Assembly: GCF_900105195.1 (NCBI RefSeq)
Contig: NZ_FNRX01000002.1
Location: 1,488,001-1,552,000, forward strand
From: Rhodococcus pyridinivorans
Lineage (GTDB): Bacteria; Actinomycetota; Actinomycetes; Mycobacteriales; Mycobacteriaceae
DNA: 64,000 bases
Reading direction: 5' to 3'
Shown in pieces: positions 36,726 to 45,169 of this stretch; positions within the stretch are counted from its first letter, which is position 1, and the number at the start of each line of letters is the position of its first letter. Under the pieces are notes generated by a model. It made no database searches, had not been told where the DNA came from, and was given only the letters and a program-made list of their open reading frames with translations. A program made the translations under genes and the position numbers.

Positions 36726-39509
36726 TCAACTGCAGCCGCTGGTGTTCCCACAGGACGGGCAGGCGTGGCACGACCCGGCCCGTTGCATCTTCACTCCGCA
36801 CTGCATGCAGTACGGCGCGTCCGGATTCGACGGTGACGGAGCAGCGAGACCACCCGGGGAGGACGTGCTCGCGCTGCTCGTGCTGTGCGTGCCCCGCGGC
36901 GCGGTCGCCGGCGGATCGGGCTCACGCACCGGCGGCGTGCTCGTGTACGGCGTGAGCGTGGGGGTGTCGGGCACCGAACGCTCGGCGCCGGTGAGGATGC
37001 CCAGTTCGGCGCGCTCGTCGGGTTCGAGATAGTCGATCGCCAGTCGCCGGAAGATGTAGTCGAGGATCGACGTGGCGATCCGCAGATCCGGATCGTCGGT
37101 GATCCCGGCCGGCTCGAAACGCGTACTCGTGAAGGCCCGGACGAAGGTGCGCAACGGGACCCCGTACTGCAGACCGTAACTGACCGACATCGAGAAGGCG
37201 TCCATGATACCGGCGAGCGTCGAGCCCTGTTTGGACACGCGCAGGAACATCTCGCCGGGACGCCCGTCGTCGTACTCACCGATCGTGACGAAGCCCTTGC
37301 AGTCCGCCACCCGGAACTCGAACGTCCGAGAAGTGCGGGTGCGCGGGAGCCGCTCGCGGCGAGGCGCCGTGGACGGAGCCGCTTCTGCGACAGCAGGGCG
37401 CGACGCCGTCGACAACGGTTGTCCCAGTTTGCAGTTGTCACGGTAGATCGCAAGGGCCTTCACGCCCAGGCGCCACGCGTCGACATACATGTCGGCGATG
37501 TCGTCGACGGTCGCGGACTCGGGCAGGTTCACCGTCTTGGAGATCGCACCCGACAGGAAGGGCTGCACCGCGGCCATCATCGCGACGTGGCCGCGCGGCG
37601 AGATGACGTTGTCGCCCATGGACGTCGCGAACACCGGTGCGTGCTCGTCGCGCACGTGCGGCGCACCGGCGAGATCGTGATGCAGATCGAGGTGCGCCAC
37701 GATATCGGCGACCTCCGACGGGCTGTAACCCAGACGCGACAGTGCGCGCGGCACACTGCGATTGACGATCGTGAGGCTGCCGCCGCCGACGAGCTTCTTG
37801 GTCTTCACCAACGCCAGATCCGGTTCGATCCCGGTGGTGTCGCAATCCATCGCGAGCCCGATCGTGCCGGTCGGTGCGAGCACGCTGACCTGGCTGTTGC
37901 GCACACCGTGGGCAGAGCCGTCGGCCACGGCGCGGTCCCACGCCTGTCGTGCCGCATCGAGCACGTCGGCCGGTGCGAGATCGGCGTCGATGTCATCGAG
38001 TGCGCCACGATGCTTGCCCAGCACGTCGAGCATCGGCGCGCGGTTCTCGTCGAAACCGTCGAACGGTCCGAGGCGCCTCGCCATGTCCGCCGACACGGCG
38101 TAGGCGTGACCGGTCATCAGGGCGGTGATCGCCGCAGCCGTCGCGCGTCCGGCCTCGCTGTCGTAGGGCAGGCCCGAAGCCATGAGCAGCGCACCGAGGT
38201 TGGCGTAACCGAGCCCGAGCTGCCGGAACCGCCGCGACGTCTCACCGATCCGCTCGGTGGGGTAGTCGGCGCGGCCGACGAGGATTTCCTGCGCGGTGAG
38301 CATCACCGCCACGGAGTGACGGAAACCGTCGACGTCGAAGGTGCCGTCCTCGCGCAGGAAGGTCAGCAGATTCAGGCTCGCGAGGTTGCAGGCCGAATCG
38401 TCGAGATGCATGTACTCCGAGCAGGGATTCGACGCGTTGATCCGGCCGGTCGCGGAGGCGGTGTGCCAGGCATTGATCGTCGTGTCGTACTGGATGCCCG
38501 GGTCGGCGCACTCCCAGGTGGCGGCGGCGGTGCGCTGCAACAACTCTCGCGCGCGGACAGTCCGGACCGTCTCGCCGGTCGTCACGGTACGCAGCGGCCA
38601 CTCGGCGTCGGCCACCACCGCGTGCATGAACTCGTCGGTCACGCGCACCGAGTTGTTCGCGTTCTGGTACTGCACCGAATGGATGTCGGTGCCGTCGAGA
38701 CCCATGTCGAAACCGGCCTCGGCGAGCACCCGCGCCTTGCGTTCCTCGATCGCCTTGCAGTCGACGAACTCCTCGATGTCGGGATGGTCGACGTCGAGGA
38801 TCACCATCTTCGCGGCCCGCCGGGTCTTGCCGCCGGACTTGATGGTGCCGGCGGAGGCGTCGGCGCCGCGCATGAAGCTGACCGGCCCCGATGCGCTTCC
38901 GCCACCGGTCAGCGGTTCGGCCGACGAGCGGATCCGGGAGAGGTTCACCCCGGCGCCCGACCCGCCCTTGAAGATCACCGCTTCCTGCCGGTACCACTCG
39001 AGGATCGAGTCGATGCTGTCGTCGACCGACAGAATGAAACACGCGCTGGCCTGCTGCGGAGTGTTCGGCACCCCGATGTTGAACCAGACGGGACTGTTGA
39101 ACGAGGCCCGCTGGTGGATCAGCAGATAGGTCAGCTCGGCGGCGAACGCCTCCGGATCGTCGAGATGACCGTCGGTGTGCCCCCACGCCGTGATCGTGTC
39201 GACGATGCGCGCGATCACGTCGCGCAACGAGTGCTCACGATCCGGGTGTCCGAGCTGCCCGCGGAAGTACTTCTGCGTGACGATGTCGGTGGCGTTCTGC
39301 GACCAGAAGGCAGGAAACTCCACATCGGTTTGCTCGAAGACGACACGACCGGTGCCGTGGTGGACGATCCGCGCGTCGCGGCGCTGCCACTCCACCGCCT
39401 CGGCGGGATCGACACCGGGCGTCGTGAAGTACCGGACGTCGCCGCGCACCGCGGCGGCTGCGGCGTCCGATGCACTCTTCGGGCTGCTGTGAGGCCTGGT
39501 ACTGCTCAT
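36726..39509 (-). CDS. nrdJ: Adenosylcobalamin-dependent (class II) ribonucleotide reductase
   Basis: 927 residues. Reduces ribonucleotides with adenosylcobalamin as radical source; works with or without oxygen. Signatures: ASFNSPVWFNIGVPNTPQQA, SACFILSVDDSIDSI, FKGGSGAGVNLSRIRS, INASNPCSEYMHLDDSACNL, LAPTGTIGLAMDCDTTGIEP, and the C-terminal zinc/redox tail YCMQCGVKMQRAGSCHACPS. No intein or gap. SD GGGAGG precedes ATG 39509. No riboswitch upstream; an ACTATATGT sequence in the promoter faintly resembles an NrdR half-box. Its need for B12 fits the surrounding cobalamin genes. Confidence 0.96.
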   Translation of the reverse strand: MSSTRPHSSPKSASDAAAAAVRGDVRYFTTPGVDPAEAVEWQRRDARIVHHGTGRVVFEQTDVEFPAFWSQNATDIVTQKYFRGQLGHPDREHSLRDVIARIVDTITAWGHTDGHLDDPEAFAAELTYLLIHQRASFNSPVWFNIGVPNTPQQASACFILSVDDSIDSILEWYRQEAVIFKGGSGAGVNLSRIRSSAEPLTGGGSASGPVSFMRGADASAGTIKSGGKTRRAAKMVILDVDHPDIEEFVDCKAIEERKARVLAEAGFDMGLDGTDIHSVQYQNANNSVRVTDEFMHAVVADAEWPLRTVTTGETVRTVRARELLQRTAAATWECADPGIQYDTTINAWHTASATGRINASNPCSEYMHLDDSACNLASLNLLTFLREDGTFDVDGFRHSVAVMLTAQEILVGRADYPTERIGETSRRFRQLGLGYANLGALLMASGLPYDSEAGRATAAAITALMTGHAYAVSADMARRLGPFDGFDENRAPMLDVLGKHRGALDDIDADLAPADVLDAARQAWDRAVADGSAHGVRNSQVSVLAPTGTIGLAMDCDTTGIEPDLALVKTKKLVGGGSLTIVNRSVPRALSRLGYSPSEVADIVAHLDLHHDLAGAPHVRDEHAPVFATSMGDNVISPRGHVAMMAAVQPFLSGAISKTVNLPESATVDDIADMYVDAWRLGVKALAIYRDNCKLGQPLSTASRPAVAEAAPSTAPRRERLPRTRTSRTFEFRVADCKGFVTIGEYDDGRPGEMFLRVSKQGSTLAGIMDAFSMSVSYGLQYGVPLRTFVRAFTSTRFEPAGITDDPDLRIATSILDYIFRRLAIDYLEPDERAELGILTGAERSVPDTPTLTPYTSTPPVREPDPPATAPRGTHSTSSASTSSPGGLAAPSPSNPDAPYCMQCGVKMQRAGSCHACPSCGNTSGCS

Positions 39510-39542
39510 CGCGTCCTCCCGGGGGCGTGGACCGGTGGCACA

Positions 39543-39548
39543 TATAGT
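39543..39548 (+). promoter_or_regulatory. -10 element before the leaderless ORF upstream of the DUF456 gene
   Basis: TATAGT followed by six bases and ATG 39555. On the other strand the same ATATAG core lies about 35 bp upstream of nrdJ, so divergent promoters may overlap here. Confidence 0.45.
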
Positions 39549-39554
39549 CCCACC

Positions 39555-39620
39555 ATGCTGCCACCGCGTCCCGGTACTCCGCTGTCTTCCGCCCGCTCGA
39601 CCCGCTCGGTGGCGCCGTGA
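39555..39620 (+). CDS. 21-codon leaderless ORF overlapping the DUF456 gene start
   Basis: MLPPRPGTPLSSARSTRSVA+P from ATG 39555, directly downstream of the TATAGT -10. Its TGA overlaps GTG 39617 of the DUF456 gene as GTGA. The DUF456 gene lacks a Shine-Dalgarno, so coupling by reinitiation is likely. The peptide itself shows no domain. Confidence 0.4.
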   Translation: MLPPRPGTPLSSARSTRSVAP

Positions 39621-40099
39621 GTGCCGGCGGCGAACTGCTCGTCGGGCTGGCGATCCTCGTCGGCCTGCTCGGGATCGTGCTGCCGGTCCTGCCCGGCGTC
39701 CTGCTGATCTTCGGCGCGATCGCCGTATGGGCGTTCCTCACGGGAGGCACCACCGCATGGATCGTGCTGGGCGTCGCGGCGGTGGCGCTGCTGGTCACCG
39801 GCATCGTGAAGTACACCTGGCCCGGCAAGCGACTGCAGCAGGCCGGGGTGCCGAACCGCTCGTTGATCCTCGCCGGTCTGCTCGGCATCGTCGGGTTCTT
39901 CGTCGTCCCCGTCGTCGGGCTGTTCCTGGGCTTCCTGCTCGGCATGTACCTGTCGGAGGTGCAGCGGCATCGCACCCACCGCGACGCGTGGGTCTCGACG
40001 GTCGCGGCGACCAAGGCGGTCGCGTTGTCGATCCTCGTCGAACTGTTCGGCGGACTCGTCGCGGCGTCGGTGTGGCTGGGCGCCGTCCTGTTCACCTGA
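39617..40099 (+). CDS. DUF456 membrane protein
   Basis: 160 residues, with four or five spans. The DUF456 start LLVGLAILVGLLGIVLPVLP and the middle GLLGIVGFFVVPVVGLFLGF (glycine/proline-kinked double span) are typical. Cytoplasmic segment EVQRHRTHRDAW precedes the last spans. Family function unknown. GTG 39617 has no SD and overlaps the 21-codon ORF stop. Ends before a strong terminator. Confidence 0.85.
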   Translation: MSAGGELLVGLAILVGLLGIVLPVLPGVLLIFGAIAVWAFLTGGTTAWIVLGVAAVALLVTGIVKYTWPGKRLQQAGVPNRSLILAGLLGIVGFFVVPVVGLFLGFLLGMYLSEVQRHRTHRDAWVSTVAATKAVALSILVELFGGLVAASVWLGAVLFT

Positions 40100-40130
40100 G
40101 CGCACCCGGAAAGCCGAGCAGACCCGAAAG

Positions 40131-40168
40131 CGAGGAGGGACCCATCCGCGCGGATGGGTCCCTCCTCG
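40131..40168. terminator. Bidirectional terminator between the DUF456 gene and fprA
   Basis: CGAGGAGGGACCCATCC (40131-40147) pairs perfectly with GGATGGGTCCCTCCTCG (40152-40168) across a GCGC centre: a 17-bp stem followed by TTC. It separates two convergent genes. Confidence 0.85.
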
Positions 40169-40189
40169 TTCGTGCAGTTCAGGCTGCTG

Positions 40190-41587
40190 TCACGCCTTGT
40201 GCGGCTCGCTCGCGCGGAACATGTCCTCGCGCTCGACGACCTTCACGCGCTCGCGGCCCTCGGCCTCACCGAGGCTGCGCTCGTGCGCGTCGAGGCGGTA
40301 CCAGCCCTGCCAGGTGGTGTACGGCAGCTGCTTGTCCTCGAGGAACTTCACGATCGCGTCCTCGGACGGATCCTCGGGGGTGTTCAGCCGGCCGGCGGCC
40401 CGGTCCTCGAGCAGGTTCGCGACGGTCTCGTTCGCGTCGCCCTTGGTGTGGCCGATCAGGCCGACGGGGCCGCGCTTGATCCAGCCGGTGACGTAGGTGT
40501 GCGGCATGAACCGGTCGGGACCCTCGGCGTTCTCGTCGGCGAGCACACGTCCGGCCTCGTTCGGCACGGTGCCGGCCTGCTCGTCGAAGGGCAGCTTGGC
40601 GATGTTCTGCGACAGGTAGCCGACCGCGCGGTAGACGGCCTGGACCTCCCAGTCGTTGAACTTGCCGGTGCCGCGCACGTTGCCGGTGCCGTCGAGCTCG
40701 GTGCGCTCGGTGCGCAGACCGACGACCTTGCCGTCCTCGCCGAGGATCTCGTGCGGGGACTCGAAGAAGTGCAGGAACAGCTTGTGCGGGCGGTTGCCCA
40801 CATCGCGGATCGCCCAGTCCTGCAGAGTGTTGGCGACCATGTCGACCTGCTTGGAGTTGCGACGTGCCTGCTCGGAGCCTTCGTCGTAGTCGATGTCCTC
40901 GGGGTCGACGATGACCTCGATGGTCGGGGAGTGGTCGAGTTCGCGCAGCTCGAGCGGCGTGAACTTGGCCTGCGCCGGACCACGGCGACCGAAGACGTGC
41001 ACCTCGACGGCCTTGTTGTTCTTCAGACCCTCGTAGACGTTCGGCGGAATCTCCGTCGGCAGCAGCTCGTCGCCGGTCTTGGCGAGCACGCGGGCGACGT
41101 CGAGCGCGACGTTGCCGACACCGAGGACGGCGACCTTCTCCGCCTCGAGCGGCCAGGTGCGCGGCACGTCGGGGTGACCGTCGTACCAGGACACGAAGTC
41201 GGCGGCGCCGTAGCTGCCGTCGAGATCGATGCCGGGGATGTTCAGCGCGCGGTCCGCGTTCGCGCCGGTCGAGAAGATCACCGCATCGTAGAAACGCTGC
41301 AGGTCGTCGAGGTTGAAGTCGCTGCCGTAGTCGAGATTGCCGAGCAGGCGGATCTGCGGCTTGTCGAGCACCTTGTGCAGGGCGGTGATGATGCCCTTGA
41401 TGCGCGGGTGGTCGGGCGCGACACCGTAGCGGATCAGACCGAACGGCGCCGGCATGCGCTCGAACAGGTCGATGCTGACCCCGGGATCCTGCGCAGTGTC
41501 GGACTTCATGAGTGCGTCGGCGGCGTAGATACCGGCAGGGCCGGCACCGACGATCGCGACGCGAAGGGGACGAGTCTGATCGGTCAT
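40190..41587 (-). CDS. fprA: NADPH-ferredoxin/adrenodoxin-type reductase FprA
   Basis: 465 residues, adrenodoxin-reductase family. FAD loop RVAIVGAGPAGIYAADAL, FERMPAPFGLIRYGVAPDHP, NADP loop VAVLGVGNVALDVARVL, and the C-terminal TGWIKRGPVGLIGHTKGDAN are in order. Moves electrons from NADPH to ferredoxins that serve P450s and other enzymes, in the cytoplasm. Start ATG 41587. A 19-bp sequence 46 bp upstream resembles a DtxR/IdeR box, suggesting possible iron control. Confidence 0.95.
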   Translation of the reverse strand: MTDQTRPLRVAIVGAGPAGIYAADALMKSDTAQDPGVSIDLFERMPAPFGLIRYGVAPDHPRIKGIITALHKVLDKPQIRLLGNLDYGSDFNLDDLQRFYDAVIFSTGANADRALNIPGIDLDGSYGAADFVSWYDGHPDVPRTWPLEAEKVAVLGVGNVALDVARVLAKTGDELLPTEIPPNVYEGLKNNKAVEVHVFGRRGPAQAKFTPLELRELDHSPTIEVIVDPEDIDYDEGSEQARRNSKQVDMVANTLQDWAIRDVGNRPHKLFLHFFESPHEILGEDGKVVGLRTERTELDGTGNVRGTGKFNDWEVQAVYRAVGYLSQNIAKLPFDEQAGTVPNEAGRVLADENAEGPDRFMPHTYVTGWIKRGPVGLIGHTKGDANETVANLLEDRAAGRLNTPEDPSEDAIVKFLEDKQLPYTTWQGWYRLDAHERSLGEAEGRERVKVVEREDMFRASEPHKA

Positions 41588-41633
41588 CAGGGGATCAACT
41601 ACCTCTTCGGTGTGCGGACGGACATATCCAGCT

Positions 41634-41652
41634 TAAATTAAGGCTGCCCTCA
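41634..41652 (-). promoter_or_regulatory. Possible IdeR/DtxR iron box upstream of fprA
   Basis: TAAATTAAGGCTGCCCTCA on the plus strand matches 12 of 19 positions of the DtxR-family consensus TTAGGTTAGGCTAACCTAA; the neighbouring CTTAAATTAAG is a perfect 11-bp palindrome. It is placed 46 bp before the fprA start. Weak but well positioned. Confidence 0.3.
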
Positions 41653-41866
41653 GTGGGCTCGGCGCAGGTCGCGCGGGGATGACGGCGAAGGAGGACGAAT
41701 CGAGCCGTCGAGCGAATCGCTTCAGCGACAACACATGTGGGCACCCATACGACACAGGTCGACGGCGAGGCGTCGAACGAGCTGCGTGGTGGCCATGCGA
41801 CAATTCCTACCTCAAGAGGGTTTTTAGGGCAAATGCGGTCGTGACGGGCCGTGACCTCGCGCCCAC

Positions 41867-41872
41867 TAGGAT
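41867..41872 (+). promoter_or_regulatory. -10 element for a leaderless membrane-protein mRNA
   Basis: TAGGAT, seven bases before ATG 41880. Confidence 0.45.
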
Positions 41873-41879
41873 CGGGCGC

Positions 41880-42326
41880 ATGGCCAAGCGCGGAGCCCCC
41901 GAACCCGAACCCGATCCCGGCCCGGATCCCGACGGTCCCACCAGTAGCAGCATAGGGCCTTTCCTCGGAGCCCTCGCGGTCCTGGTGGTGCTCGTCCTCG
42001 TCGTCTTCGGCGCCCAGCTCTTCTCCCCGGCGGGCGACGACCTCACCGAGGACGAGATGGTGCGCCGCGCCGTCACCGACTACGTCTCCGCGCACAACGA
42101 GAACGACGGACCGATCCTCGACCGGCTGCGGTGCAGCGATCTGCCCGCCGAGGAAGCACCGCTCGCGGACGTCGAGGGACGCGTGGAGCTGCAGGCCACG
42201 CAGAACATCGCCGTGGACGGCGATCGGGCCACCGTCGACGTCCGGACCGGCCTCGACGGGGAGACGCAGACCGAGACGTGGCAGGTCGTCCGCATCGACG
42301 ACGTGTGGCGGATCTGCCGGTTCTGA
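41880..42326 (+). CDS. Single-span membrane protein with NTF2-like extracytoplasmic domain
   Basis: 148 residues: an acidic/proline-rich cytoplasmic N-terminus (PEPEPDPGPDPDGPTSSS), one span (FLGALAVLVVLVLVVFGAQL), then a soluble domain with MVRRAVTDYVSAHNENDGPI and ETWQVVRIDDVWRIC, like the small lumazine-binding/NTF2-like domains common in mycobacterial membrane proteins. ATG 41880 is backed by the leaderless -10. Two cysteines (RLRCSDL, WRICRF) could form a disulfide outside the membrane. Role unknown. Confidence 0.75.
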   Translation: MAKRGAPEPEPDPGPDPDGPTSSSIGPFLGALAVLVVLVLVVFGAQLFSPAGDDLTEDEMVRRAVTDYVSAHNENDGPILDRLRCSDLPAEEAPLADVEGRVELQATQNIAVDGDRATVDVRTGLDGETQTETWQVVRIDDVWRICRF

Positions 42327-42396
42327 CGTGTCGCCGTGCGTATACGAAGCGGTGCCCGCGTGTACGTCACAGTCCGACCTGTGAAAATATGTCCCG

Positions 42397-42807
42397 GTGA
42401 GCTACGCAGGTGATATAACGCCGCAGCAGGCATGGGACCTGCTGCAAGGTGATCCGGATGCCGTGCTCGTCGATGTGCGTACCGAAGCCGAGTGGAAATA
42501 CGTCGGGGTCCCCGAGACCTCGTCGCTCGGTCGCCGGACCGTGTTCGTCGAGTGGGTTCGTTACCCCGACGGCGCCCCCAACCCGAACTTCGTCGAGGAT
42601 CTGAGGGCAGCGGGTATCGGCAGCGGACCGGTGATCTTCCTGTGTCGCTCGGGGCAGCGCTCCATCGGAGCGGCCACGGCCGCCACCGCTGCGGGCCTGA
42701 CCCCCGCCTACAACGTTCTCGAAGGATTCGAAGGCGCTCTCGACGGCGAAAGCCATCGCGGTGCCGAGGGCTGGCGGGCCGCGGGCCTGCCGTGGAGGCA
42801 GTCGTGA
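42397..42807 (+). CDS. Rhodanese-domain protein (Rv0390-like)
   Basis: 136 residues, single rhodanese domain with the catalytic loop CRSGQRS. AVLVDVRTEAEWKYVGVPE is the CH2A motif. Possible sulfur carrier feeding the next gene, O-succinylhomoserine sulfhydrylase. GTG 42397; its TGA overlaps metZ GTG 42804 (GTGA). The pair Rv0390-metZ exists in M. tuberculosis. Confidence 0.9.
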   Translation: MSYAGDITPQQAWDLLQGDPDAVLVDVRTEAEWKYVGVPETSSLGRRTVFVEWVRYPDGAPNPNFVEDLRAAGIGSGPVIFLCRSGQRSIGAATAATAAGLTPAYNVLEGFEGALDGESHRGAEGWRAAGLPWRQS

Positions 42808-44027
42808 GTTCCATCCCCCAGGGCGGCGCGTTCGACAAGGCGCTGCCCGCCACCGTTCGCCCCGCCACGCTCGGCGTGCGCGGCGGCACCCTCCGATCCG
42901 GTTTCGAGGAGACCTCCGAGGCCCTTTACCTCAACTCCGGGTTCGTCTACGAGTCGGCCGAGGCCGCCGAGGCCGCTTTCACCGGCGACGTCGACCATTT
43001 CGTCTACTCCCGCTACGGCAACCCCACGGTGAAGATGTTCGAGGAGCGCCTGCGCCTGCTCGACGGTGCCGAGGGGGCGTACGCCACCGCGTCCGGCATG
43101 TCCGCGGTGTTCACCGCGCTCGCCGCGTTGCTCGGCAAGGGCGACCGTCTCGTCGCGGCACGCAGCCTCTTCGGTTCGTGCTTCGTCGTGTGCAACGAGA
43201 TTCTGCCCCGCTGGGGCGTGGAGACGGTGTTCGTCGACGGCGAGGATCTCGACCAGTGGGAGAAGGCACTGTCGGTGCCCACCACCGCGGTCTTCTTCGA
43301 GACCCCCTCGAACCCCATGCAGACCCTCGTCGACGTGCGTCGCGTCTCCGAGATGGCGCATGCGGCGGGCGCGAAGGTGGTGCTGGACAACGTCTTCGCC
43401 ACCCCGCTGCTGCAGCGCAGCCTCGATCTCGGTGCCGACATCGTCGTCTACTCCGGCACCAAACACATCGACGGTCAGGGCCGCGTGCTCGGCGGAGCGA
43501 TCCTCGGACCCGCCGACTACATCGACGGGCCGGTGCAGAAGCTCATCCGCCACACCGGGCCGTCGCTGAGCCCGTTCAACGCGTGGACGCTGCTCAAGGG
43601 TCTCGAGACCATGCCGGTGCGGTTGCGCGCCTCGGTCGATTCGGCGCTGCGCATCGCGCAGTTCCTCGAATCGCAGGATGCGGTGCGCTGGGTCAAGTAC
43701 CCGTATCTCGAGTCGCACCCGCAGTACGAACTCGCGAAGTCGCAGATGAGTGGCGGTGGCACGATCATCACGTTGGAGCTCGACGCCCCCGAGGGCGAGG
43801 GCAAGAAGCGTGCCTTCGAGCTGCTGAACAAGCTGCGCATCGTCGACATCTCGAACAATCTCGGCGACTCCAAGTCGCTCATCACCCACCCGGCGACCAC
43901 CACCCACCGGGCGATGGGACCGGAGGGCCGGGCCGCGATCGGTTTGTCCGACGGCGTGGTGCGACTGTCCGTGGGCCTCGAGGATCCCGAGGATCTGCTC
44001 GAGGATCTCCAGCAGGCGCTGTCCTGA
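42804..44027 (+). CDS. metZ: O-succinylhomoserine sulfhydrylase
   Basis: 407 residues, Cys/Met-metabolism PLP enzyme. It makes homocysteine from O-succinylhomoserine and sulfide. Key motifs: YSRYGNPTVKMFEERLRLLD, YATASGMSAVFTALAALL, FFETPSNPMQTLVDV, VLDNVFATPLLQRSLDLGAD, and the PLP lysine in VYSGTKHIDGQGRVLGG. RLSVGLEDPEDLLEDL ends the protein. GTG 42804 overlaps the rhodanese stop. Homocysteine produced here feeds MetE or MetH. Confidence 0.95.
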   Translation: MSSIPQGGAFDKALPATVRPATLGVRGGTLRSGFEETSEALYLNSGFVYESAEAAEAAFTGDVDHFVYSRYGNPTVKMFEERLRLLDGAEGAYATASGMSAVFTALAALLGKGDRLVAARSLFGSCFVVCNEILPRWGVETVFVDGEDLDQWEKALSVPTTAVFFETPSNPMQTLVDVRRVSEMAHAAGAKVVLDNVFATPLLQRSLDLGADIVVYSGTKHIDGQGRVLGGAILGPADYIDGPVQKLIRHTGPSLSPFNAWTLLKGLETMPVRLRASVDSALRIAQFLESQDAVRWVKYPYLESHPQYELAKSQMSGGGTIITLELDAPEGEGKKRAFELLNKLRIVDISNNLGDSKSLITHPATTTHRAMGPEGRAAIGLSDGVVRLSVGLEDPEDLLEDLQQALS

Positions 44028-44051
44028 CCTGGGACGCCGTGAGCTACGCTG

Positions 44052-44175
44052 CGGGTGTCCTGCCGATCCGGTAGGGCACCCGCTGCGTTTTCGGTGAAGC
44101 CGGTGAGATTCCGGCGCTGTCCCGCAACTGTAAGTCCCGATACGGGGTGAGCCAGGTCGGCCGGCGCGGAGGGTC
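44052..44175 (+). promoter_or_regulatory. Cobalamin riboswitch upstream of btuFCD
   Basis: GTGAAGCCGGTGAGATTCC, GGCGCTGTCCCGCAACTGTA and GTGAGCCAGGTCGGCCGGC (44094-44165) are the conserved parts. A 5' hairpin GCGGGTG...CACCCGC (44052-44082) precedes the aptamer core. TACGCT at 44045-44050 is a suitable -10, giving a start near 44057. The limits are approximate; I could not define P1 exactly. Confidence 0.88.
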
Positions 44176-44269
44176 CGTACGTACTGGTCCTCGGACGAAG
44201 GACGGTGGCGTGCCGCAACCGCCTGTTGCAGCCGTGCTGTTTTCGTCCTCCGAACAACGGAGGATGGCT

Positions 44270-45169
44270 GTGCCACTCGACAACCACCGACGGCTGCTCG
44301 CCGCCGGACTGACCGCTTTCGCGCTCCTCGCCGCAGGGTGCTCGAGCAGCGACGATTCGTCACCGTCCGGTGACACCGACACCACCTCCGCGGACGTCCC
44401 GCAGGCCATCGTGTCGCTGAGCCCCACCAGCACGGAGATGCTCTACGCCGTCGGTGCCGGCGACCAGGTGGTCGCGGTCGACGACCGATCCGATTATCCG
44501 GCCGACGCGCCCGTCACCGATCTGTCGGGGTACACCCCCAACGTCGAGGCGATCCTCGGTTACGAACCCGACCTGGTCGTCGCCAACGCCGATACCGCCG
44601 ATCTCGTTGCGGGACTCGAACAGGCCGGTGTCGAGACGCTGATCCTTCCCGCGGCCGAGAACCTGGACGACACCTACGCCCAGATCGAGCAGCTGGGAGC
44701 CGTCACCGGACACGTCGGCGACGCCGCCGAACTCGTGGCGCAGATGAAGACGGACATCGACGAGATTCTCGCCGGCCTCCCCGAACGGGAGACCCCGCTG
44801 ACCTACTACCACGAGCTCGACAACACCTTCTACACCGTCACCGACGACACCTACATCGGCGAGGTCTACTCGATGCTGGGGCTGACCTCGATCGCGACCG
44901 GCGGCGACGGCTACCCGCAGCTGTCCGCCGAGTACGTCCTCGAGCAGAACCCCGACGTGATCTTCCTGGCCGACGGACAGTGCTGCGGCGTCACGCCCGA
45001 GGTCGTCGCACAGCGTGCGGGTTGGAACGAGCTCAGCGCCGTCCGTGACGGTCGCGTCTACGTCCTCGACGAGGACATCGCCAGTCGCTGGGGTCCGCGC
45101 GTCGTGGACCTGATGCGTGAGATCGCCCGGATCGTCGGCACCATCCCCGCGGTCCAGCCCACGCCTTGA
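44270..45169 (+). CDS. btuF: Corrinoid-binding lipoprotein BtuF
   Basis: About 299 residues with a lipoprotein signal (TAFALLAAGC). Captures cobalamin or cobinamide for the BtuCD importer. VSLSPTSTEMLYAVGAGDQV, TPNVEAILGYEPDLVVAN and VYVLDEDIASRWGPRVVDLM follow PF01497. GTG 44270 lies six bases after GGAGG; ATG 44264 is the alternative but is too close to that site. Leads an operon btuF-btuC-btuD-MBL/cobU behind a cobalamin riboswitch. Confidence 0.9.
   Translation: MPLDNHRRLLAAGLTAFALLAAGCSSSDDSSPSGDTDTTSADVPQAIVSLSPTSTEMLYAVGAGDQVVAVDDRSDYPADAPVTDLSGYTPNVEAILGYEPDLVVANADTADLVAGLEQAGVETLILPAAENLDDTYAQIEQLGAVTGHVGDAAELVAQMKTDIDEILAGLPERETPLTYYHELDNTFYTVTDDTYIGEVYSMLGLTSIATGGDGYPQLSAEYVLEQNPDVIFLADGQCCGVTPEVVAQRAGWNELSAVRDGRVYVLDEDIASRWGPRVVDLMREIARIVGTIPAVQPTP

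Noticed and set aside
36885..39620. 911-codon plus-strand frame opposite nrdJ
   Set aside because: Antisense to a gene with complete class II reductase motifs; composition is that of a shadow frame. Only its last 22 codons coincide with the short ORF reported before the DUF456 gene.
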